Positions 4,900 to 9,585 of a stretch of DNA of 9,585 nucleotides are shown here, one piece after another. The DNA comes from Acidimicrobiaceae bacterium (GTDB lineage: Bacteria; Actinomycetota; Acidimicrobiia; Acidimicrobiales; UBA8190): contig PKWD01000408.1 of NCBI GenBank assembly GCA_003131945.1, forward strand, positions 2,769-12,353. The letters run 5' to 3'. Both the position numbers and the translations under genes were made by a program. Positions within the stretch are counted from its first letter, which is position 1, and each line of letters opens with the position of its first letter. The notes beneath the pieces are model-generated. The model was not told where the DNA came from and did not search any database. It saw only the letters and a program-made list of their open reading frames with translations.

Positions 4900-7647
4900 G
4901 TGAGCCACAGGCGGCCGCTCGCCGGTCCAATTATCGTGGCCGCCTCGGTGGTCATCGGGGGTCTCATGTCGGTCGCCGCGGCGTCAGCTTCCGCTTCGAC
5001 AACGACGGCCCCCACCCTCGTCAGCGATCCGAGCTCGCTGGTGAACCCGTTGGCGGGCACGGGAGCGGCGCCGGTGGCTCCGGGCAACGTCGGTGAGTTC
5101 CCCGGGGCGGATCTGCCCTTCGGGATGATCCAGTGGAGTCCCGACACCGCCCCGGACCGCACCGACGGCAGCGGCTACGCCTACGCCGATTCGCATATCT
5201 ACGGATTTAGCCTCACCCATATGAGTGGCACCGGCTGCGCCAGCTACGGAGACATACCGGTGCTGCCGACGGTGGGGCCCATCGGGAGCAACCCCGAGAA
5301 TGCCAGCGACTCCTTCTCCCACGCCCACGAGCAGGCATCGCCGGGGCGCTACCAGGTGGCACTGGGTCGTTCCTCGAAGGTCACGGCCGAGTTGGCTGTG
5401 ACGACGAGAACGGGGTTGTCCCGTTTCACTTTTCCGGCCAGCGATCATGCCAACGTCCTTTTCAAAGTGTCGGGGAGCGCCAATGGGGTGAGCCACTCCA
5501 GTTTCCGGGTGACCGGCAACGACGAGATCAGCGGTCAGGTGACGAGCGGCCAATTCTGCGGCACGGGAACGAACTACACGTTGTATTTCACGGCCCGCTT
5601 CAACCGGCCCTTCTCTTCGGTGGGCGGCTGGAACGGCCCGGTCGTCACTCCGGGAGCCAAAAGCTGCGCCGGAACAGCCTGCGGTGCCTTCGCCTCCTTT
5701 GACGCCGAGACCAACCGGGTGGTGCTCATGAAGGTCGGAATCTCCTTCGTGAGCGCCGGCAACGCCACCCGGAACCTCGACGTCGAGGATCCGGGCTGGT
5801 CTCTCAGCACGGTCGAGTCGGTCGCCCGGAAAAAGTGGAACGCCCTTCTCGGACGAGCCCGTATCGGGGGCGGGACCCGGTCGGACGAGCGCACCTTCTA
5901 TTCCGCTCTGTACCACTCGCTGCTGCACCCCAATGTGGTTAGTGACACCAACGGCCAGTACGCCGGTTCCGACGGACGCGTCCACCGGTCCACGAGCCAC
6001 ACGGCCTACGCCAACTTCTCCGAGTGGGACATCTACCGGTCGGAGATCCAGCTCGTGGCCCTGCTGGCGCCCCACCAGGCGGGCGACATGGTCCAGTCAC
6101 TGGTGAACGACGCCCAGCAGGGGGGCTGGCTACCGAAGTGGGCCATCGTCGGAGGCGACGCCTCCCAGATGAACGGTGACTCGGCCGATCCGATCATCGC
6201 CGATGCGTATGCGTTCGGGGTCCGTGGATTCAACGCCAAGGCGGCACTCGAGGCCATGGTGAAGGGAGCGACGCAAACGGAGCCGTTGCACGGGCTGGAA
6301 ACCGAGCGGCAGTACCTGAGTCAGTACCTGAGCCAGCACTACGTCGACGCCGGCGACCTCGACCTTGATTCGATCGACTATTCCGATGGGGGATCAGCCA
6401 CTCTCGAGTACGCCATCGACGACTTCTCGATCGCCCAGTTGGCTCAGGACCTCGGTGATCGCTCCGTCTACAACACGATGATGCAACGGGGCCACAACTG
6501 GGAGTACCTGTTCAACCCCGCCACCGGTTACCTCCAGGCTCGCAACGCCGATGGCAGCTTCCCGGCGGGACCGGCGTTCCAGACCTCCATGTTCGAGGAC
6601 GGCGGCCAGGTCGGCTTCGAGGAGGGAAACGCCATCCAGTACACGTGGTCGGTGCCTCAGGATCTCGCCGCCCTCGGCAGCCTGATGGGCGGGAATGCCA
6701 GCGCCGTGGCCAAGCTGGACACGTTCTTCACCCGCCTGAATGCCGGTCGCTACATGCCCTATGACTGGGCCGGGAACGAACCAAGCCTGGGGACACCCTG
6801 GGAGTACGACTTCTTTGGCGCACCGTGGCGGACTCAGAAGGTCGTGCGTCAGATTGCCACCACCCTCTACTCCGATCGTCCGGCGGACGAGCCCGGTAAC
6901 GACGACCTCGGGGCCATGTCGTCGTGGTACGTCTGGGCCGCCATCGGTCTGTATCCGGTGACACCGGGGTCGGCCGACCTGGCCCTGGCCAGCCCGCTGT
7001 TCCCCGACGTCGTGCTCACGCTGCCCGACAACCGCACGCTCGTGCTCCGTGCTCCGAAGGCGTCCGCATCCACTGAGTACATCCATTCCCTGAAGGTCAG
7101 GGGGGTCACGCTCCCGACCCCGGCACCGTCATGTTCCCCCGGCGCCACGGCGCCGGCCTCTTCGCCGCCCGGAAGCTGGAACCGGCCCTGGCTGCCGTCC
7201 TCGATCATCACGACGGGCGGCACCCTCACCTACGGGCTCTCGACCACCCCCGACCCCGCCTGGGGAGCGGCACCGGCCGACAGCCCACCCTCGTTCTCGA
7301 CAGGCCGCAATCCGGCCGTGGGATTCTCGGTGCCGAGCGGTGGGACGTCCCTGCGGGTCGGTCAGCCGGCCACCGTGCAGCTGGGGATCAAAAGGATCAC
7401 AGCCGGAGGCGCATCCGTGCGCTGGAGCGTGGCGCCCGTCGGCGGACTGGTTCTGTCCTCCCAGAGCGGCACTTTCGCCGTGTCCCCGGGAACCGGGACC
7501 ACCGGTTGTGCGAGTCCGAAGGCTCAGACCCAGGCGCTCACCGTCGATGCGTCGGCGGCGGGGTCGTTCACTGTGGTGGTGGACATGGAGACCATTGACG
7601 GAACAACGCTTCCGCCCGTGGTGCTCGACCTTGTGGCGTCGACCTGA
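4900..7647 (+). CDS. Secreted GH92 family alpha-mannosidase with C-terminal extension
   Basis: 915 residues from GTG 4900; GGGGAGAGG ends 6 nt upstream and supports this start. Residues 1-32 are a Sec signal peptide: HRRP, a hydrophobic core, then an Ala/Ser-rich cleavage region. The GH92 N-domain (about 47-270) shows NPLAGTG, FPGADLPFGMIQWSPDT and YGFSLTHMSGTGC. The catalytic (alpha/alpha)6 domain (about 290-735) shows SEWDIYRSEIQL, GGWLPKWAIVGGD, DDFSIAQLAQDLGD, EEGNAIQYTWSVPQD, GNEPSLGTPWEYDFFGAPW and GNDDLGAMSSWYVWAAIGLYPV. By analogy with Bacteroides GH92 enzymes, Glu575 should be the general acid and Asp668/Asp669 near the catalytic base and calcium site. Such enzymes remove alpha-linked mannose from glycans outside the cell. 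GGTLTYGLSTTPDPAWG (773-789) closes the usual fold. Residues 803-915 form an extra beta-rich domain, and 738-757 is a Pro/Ser/Ala insertion. Its stop lies 6 bp from the convergent dioxygenase stop. No sugar transporter or regulator is adjacent. Confidence 0.95.
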   Translation: MSHRRPLAGPIIVAASVVIGGLMSVAAASASASTTTAPTLVSDPSSLVNPLAGTGAAPVAPGNVGEFPGADLPFGMIQWSPDTAPDRTDGSGYAYADSHIYGFSLTHMSGTGCASYGDIPVLPTVGPIGSNPENASDSFSHAHEQASPGRYQVALGRSSKVTAELAVTTRTGLSRFTFPASDHANVLFKVSGSANGVSHSSFRVTGNDEISGQVTSGQFCGTGTNYTLYFTARFNRPFSSVGGWNGPVVTPGAKSCAGTACGAFASFDAETNRVVLMKVGISFVSAGNATRNLDVEDPGWSLSTVESVARKKWNALLGRARIGGGTRSDERTFYSALYHSLLHPNVVSDTNGQYAGSDGRVHRSTSHTAYANFSEWDIYRSEIQLVALLAPHQAGDMVQSLVNDAQQGGWLPKWAIVGGDASQMNGDSADPIIADAYAFGVRGFNAKAALEAMVKGATQTEPLHGLETERQYLSQYLSQHYVDAGDLDLDSIDYSDGGSATLEYAIDDFSIAQLAQDLGDRSVYNTMMQRGHNWEYLFNPATGYLQARNADGSFPAGPAFQTSMFEDGGQVGFEEGNAIQYTWSVPQDLAALGSLMGGNASAVAKLDTFFTRLNAGRYMPYDWAGNEPSLGTPWEYDFFGAPWRTQKVVRQIATTLYSDRPADEPGNDDLGAMSSWYVWAAIGLYPVTPGSADLALASPLFPDVVLTLPDNRTLVLRAPKASASTEYIHSLKVRGVTLPTPAPSCSPGATAPASSPPGSWNRPWLPSSIITTGGTLTYGLSTTPDPAWGAAPADSPPSFSTGRNPAVGFSVPSGGTSLRVGQPATVQLGIKRITAGGASVRWSVAPVGGLVLSSQSGTFAVSPGTGTTGCASPKAQTQALTVDASAAGSFTVVVDMETIDGTTLPPVVLDLVAST

Positions 7648-7653
7648 ATCCGA

Positions 7654-8484
7654 TCAGCCGACGCCGACCGGACACTCGCCGTGGAGCGCCACCCGGTTCA
7701 TGCGCCGGGGACCGGTGAACTCGAGGAGGGCGTAGTGCATCGTGCACCGGTTGTCCCAGAAGGCGACGTCGCCCTCCGTCCAGTGCCACCGGACGAGGCG
7801 CTCGGGCTGGATGGCGACGTTCTGGATGACGCTGAGCAAGGCGTCACTCTCGCTGCGACGGAGGCCGTCGATCTTGTCGGTGAAGAGAGGATTTACGAAC
7901 ACACTGCGGTGTCCTGTTTCGGGGTGGACCCGTACGACCGGGTGGTGCATGGGCTCGGCGGCAGCCGTGCGGCTGGCCTTGTCTCCCCCGGCATCGCGCT
8001 GAGAAAAGTAGCCCCCCGCTTTCGTGGGGGTGTGGGTAGCCGTCAGACCGTCGAGGAATCCCCGCAATGTCGGTGACATCGCCTCGTAGGTCGCCGACAT
8101 GTCAGACCAGATCGTGTCGCCGCCGACGGGGGGGACGACGACGGCATGCAGCATGGCACCCATGGGGGGGCGCTCCTGGAAGGTCAGATCGCTGTGCCAG
8201 ATGTCGGCCCGGGCTCCCTCAGCCGAATCGAGGGCCAGGACTTCGGGGTGACCTTCGACACTCGGTTCCACCGGATGGGCCTCGGTGGGCTCACCGAAGA
8301 GCCGGGCCAGACCAGTCAGAGCGGCCGGATCGAGGGACTGCCGACGGAAAAACAGCACCTTGTGCCGAAGGAGTGCCTGGCGGAGGGCGGTGACCTCGGC
8401 ATCACCGAGATGGGGGGTCAGTTCCACGCTCGAGACTTCTGCGCCCAGGGCGGTCGTGAGGGGGACCACCTCGACATCGGGCAT
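7654..8484 (-). CDS. TauD/TfdA family Fe(II)/2-oxoglutarate dioxygenase
   Basis: 276 residues from ATG 8484, the normal length for TauD/TfdA enzymes. The fold starts VEVVPLTTALGAEVSSVEL and HKVLFFRRQSLDP. The iron ligands are visible as WHSD (His97, Asp99) and CTMHYA (His250). Thr124 in GGDTIW and Arg260/Arg264 in RRMNRVALHGE match the 2-oxoglutarate-binding Thr and Arg positions of TauD. Family members hydroxylate or cleave taurine, alkyl sulfates, phenoxyacetates or carnitine-like compounds, releasing succinate and CO2; which substrate applies here is not visible. Cytosolic. No good Shine-Dalgarno precedes ATG 8484, but TATCCT lies exactly 7 nt upstream, suggesting a leaderless message. ATG 8607 is in frame but adds residues without family character. 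The gene is alone between a convergent mannosidase and a divergent CHAP protein; no sulfonate transporter is near, which weakens a taurine role. Confidence 0.92.
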   Translation of the reverse strand: MPDVEVVPLTTALGAEVSSVELTPHLGDAEVTALRQALLRHKVLFFRRQSLDPAALTGLARLFGEPTEAHPVEPSVEGHPEVLALDSAEGARADIWHSDLTFQERPPMGAMLHAVVVPPVGGDTIWSDMSATYEAMSPTLRGFLDGLTATHTPTKAGGYFSQRDAGGDKASRTAAAEPMHHPVVRVHPETGHRSVFVNPLFTDKIDGLRRSESDALLSVIQNVAIQPERLVRWHWTEGDVAFWDNRCTMHYALLEFTGPRRMNRVALHGECPVGVG

Positions 8485-8804
8485 GGCCTCGAGGATAGGG
8501 CCCTCGGCCACCTCCAGCCCGACCTGGCCGGCCGGAACCGGCGGCGAGGAGACGCCTTTGTTCCCCGAGATGTCCACAGTCAGCCCACAGGTCTGCGACC
8601 GTCCCATGGTCAGGTCGGCTCGTGACATCAGGTACCGGCTGCGTCTCGGTATCCTCACCTTGTCCACCATCTGCCATGGTCGCCTGTATACGCACCGCAA
8701 CGGCAGGATGCGCATCAGGGAAGAATCCACTGACAACCACCGACTCATCCAGGCGAGGCGGCCGGCCCTCACACCCAGCGGCGCGAGGCTCGGCGGGAGG
8801 TGCG
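8485..8804. other. 320-bp divergent control region, no gene seen
   Basis: The gap separates the leftward dioxygenase from the rightward CHAP gene. It is open in several frames, as is usual in GC-rich DNA, but none has family-like residues or a supported start. The dioxygenase promoter candidate lies at its left end, and the CHAP ribosome site (GGGAGG, 8795-8800) at its right end. TTGTCC (8660-8665) and TGTATA (8685-8690) resemble promoter boxes for the CHAP gene, but the 19-bp spacer is too long for a confident call. Confidence 0.5.
8492..8497 (-). promoter_or_regulatory. Candidate -10 (TATCCT) for a leaderless dioxygenase mRNA
   Basis: Minus-strand TATCCT fits TAnnnT and is separated by 7 nt from ATG 8484, so transcription would begin at the A of the start codon. 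This is the standard geometry of actinobacterial leaderless genes. The -35 region (around 8515-8521) has no TTGACA-like match. The absence of a usable ribosome site before this ATG supports the idea. Confidence 0.4.
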
Positions 8805-9518
8805 ATGACACGGCGCGGGCGGTCGGCCCCGCGCGCCACCCGTGTTCTCGGGGTGGTGGTGGTCGTGGCCGTCGTCCTCGCTGTCGGCCTCGCGTTGTCC
8901 GTGGTCGGCGGTCACACCGGTGATGCCCAGTCGAGCGGCAACGTGCCCAAGGCGTCTCCCACCTCGACGACGGACCCGGTAGCGATGACCCCCCTGCAGG
9001 CCCGGATCGTCTCCATCGCACAAGGCCAGGTTGGTTACTCCACCGATCCTTCGGACACCTACTGCAATAGGTACAGCGCGTACTGGGTGTCGGGCAACGA
9101 TGATTGCGGCAACAGCAATCTCGATGAGGAGTGGTGTGCCGATTTCGCCGCCTGGGTGTGGAAGAAGGCCGGCGCCAACGTCGACTACCAGTACATCAAC
9201 GGAGATCTCAATTCATCGGCGGCGAGCTTCTACGAGTGGGGGATGCAGAACGGCACCTGGCATCCCGTGGGAGAGGGTTACACGCCGCAACCCGGGGATG
9301 TGGCCGTGTACGGGCTCGACGTCCCCGACCTCGTCGCCCAACACGTCGCCGTGGTGACGAGCTACACGCCGGGCGACCGAGGTCCGAACGTCGTCAACGG
9401 TGACGGGGACCACCGCGGGTTCAGCGTGGTCGAGACAGGCCAGGACGAGGTCGTCGCCGACATTGCCGACAATTCGGGAGCCCGTCTCTCGGGTTACGTG
9501 TCCCCCGTTTCGTCCTGA
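8805..9518 (+). CDS. Membrane-anchored CHAP-domain peptidoglycan hydrolase
   Basis: 237 residues from ATG 8805, with GGGAGG 4 nt upstream; the frame is open further upstream but that part is not protein-like. Residues 1-13 are basic (TRRGRSAPRATR), and 14-36 form one Val/Ala/Leu membrane segment, a signal anchor or signal peptide. A Ser/Thr/Pro-rich linker follows (about 40-62). Residues about 64-235 are a CHAP-type amidase/endopeptidase domain: ARIVSIAQGQVG, then EEWCADFAAWVWKKAG with catalytic Cys111, PQPGDVAVYG, DLVAQHVAVVTSY with His180, and VVNGDGD with Asn198 as the likely third residue. Cys87 and Cys101 could form a disulfide, fitting an extracytoplasmic site. CHAP enzymes cut amide bonds of peptidoglycan stem peptides or crossbridges. 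No recognisable wall-binding repeat is present, so the anchor may hold it at the membrane. No phage holin or lysis gene is nearby, so a host envelope enzyme is more likely than an endolysin. Confidence 0.88.
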   Translation: MTRRGRSAPRATRVLGVVVVVAVVLAVGLALSVVGGHTGDAQSSGNVPKASPTSTTDPVAMTPLQARIVSIAQGQVGYSTDPSDTYCNRYSAYWVSGNDDCGNSNLDEEWCADFAAWVWKKAGANVDYQYINGDLNSSAASFYEWGMQNGTWHPVGEGYTPQPGDVAVYGLDVPDLVAQHVAVVTSYTPGDRGPNVVNGDGDHRGFSVVETGQDEVVADIADNSGARLSGYVSPVSS

Positions 9519-9534
9519 GTAGGACGCACCGTGA

Positions 9535-9553
9535 GGACCGGGGCTCCCGGTCC
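9535..9553 (+). terminator. Small GC-rich hairpin after the CHAP gene
   Basis: GGACCGGG (9535-9542) and CCCGGTCC (9546-9553) are perfect 8-bp arms around a GCT loop, starting 16 nt after the CHAP stop. There is no T-run, so intrinsic termination would be weak; position is the main support. Confidence 0.45.
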
Positions 9554-9555
9554 CC

Positions 9556-9585
9556 ATGGCGATCCCGGCGGCCCTGGACGACCGG
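9556..9585 (+). CDS. Possible first codons of a downstream gene (uncertain)
   Basis: ATG 9556 opens a frame of ten codons (MAIPAALDDR) that runs off the right edge. It has no Shine-Dalgarno and lies directly after the hairpin. GTG 9531, with AGGA 6 nt upstream, is a rival start in another frame but gives a Gly/Pro-rich sequence. Too short to identify. Confidence 0.15.
   Translation, partial: MAIPAALDDR

Noticed and set aside
3570..5162. A 530-codon minus-strand open frame extending the glyoxalase-like gene rightward
   Set aside because: Only 3570-4187 has family features. The extension crosses the beta-helix remnant, the UUCG hairpin and the GH92 signal-peptide region, and GTG 4187 has a perfect Shine-Dalgarno.
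4984..6075. 363-codon minus-strand open frame opposite the GH92 gene
   Set aside because: A shadow of high third-position GC: no domain-like order, Arg/Gly-rich, while the plus strand carries clear GH92 motifs throughout.
8660..8690. TTGTCC ... TGTATA as a promoter for the CHAP gene
   Set aside because: The 19-bp spacer is too long, and the -10 match is weak. Kept only as a remark in the intergenic entry.
8485..9021. Long in-frame N-terminal extension of the dioxygenase
   Set aside because: Dioxygenase homology begins at ATG 8484. The upstream residues have no family character and lie antisense to the CHAP gene.
1..9585. CRISPR array, tRNA, rRNA, riboswitch or complete insertion sequence
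   Set aside because: No regularly spaced repeats, cloverleaf-like segments, conserved rRNA stretches or transposase-like frames were seen on either strand.

Overview
The window is GC-rich bacterial DNA (about two thirds G+C by eye) with tight gene packing, GTG/TTG starts beside ATG, and G/C-heavy third codon positions. Secreted and membrane-anchored proteins have Sec-type N-termini, and one promoter candidate sits where a leaderless mRNA would need it. Together this fits a high-GC actinobacterium, possibly an uncultured Acidimicrobiia-like lineage. The lineage is inference; no rRNA or marker gene is present. I see no tRNA, rRNA, CRISPR array, transposase or phage structural gene.

Left part (1-2512): a truncated MmcQ/YjbR-family gene reads leftward off the edge. 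Divergent from it is a two-gene operon: a GlxA-type regulator (DJ-1/PfpI domain plus AraC helix-turn-helix), overlapping by ATGA with a stand-alone DJ-1/PfpI protein that closely resembles isonitrile hydratase. Regulator and enzyme share the same fold and the same Cys-Thr-Gly and Thr-His-Trp motifs, so they may sense and process related small molecules. A 10-bp direct repeat, three helical turns apart, lies just before the regulator. A small VOC (glyoxalase-fold) gene follows.

Middle (2518-4187): two leftward genes. One is an ArdC-like protein (ssDNA-binding N-domain plus HELAH metalloprotease) that meets the VOC gene tail to tail. The other is a Glyoxalase_3-type protein whose start is fixed by a strong Shine-Dalgarno. 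Two small palindromes lie between them.

4188-4899 has no intact gene. It holds a 27-nt hairpin, a degenerate 3' remnant of a secreted right-handed beta-helix protein, a perfect 15-bp UUCG hairpin (terminator-like), and the promoter/RBS region of the next gene.

Right part (4900-9585): a large secreted GH92 alpha-mannosidase with an unusual C-terminal extension is convergent with a TauD/TfdA-type Fe(II)/2-oxoglutarate dioxygenase. Divergent from the dioxygenase is a membrane-anchored CHAP-domain cell-wall hydrolase, followed by a small hairpin and perhaps the first codons of another gene.

The only strongly supported functional unit is the GlxA/isonitrile-hydratase-like pair. The rest looks like a mosaic of single accessory genes (small-molecule turnover, glycan degradation, envelope remodelling) and not one coherent system. 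I found no convincing undescribed multi-gene system. The best leads are the paired DJ-1 proteins with their candidate operator, the orphan ArdC-like protease, the scar region at 4270-4830, and the GH92 extension.
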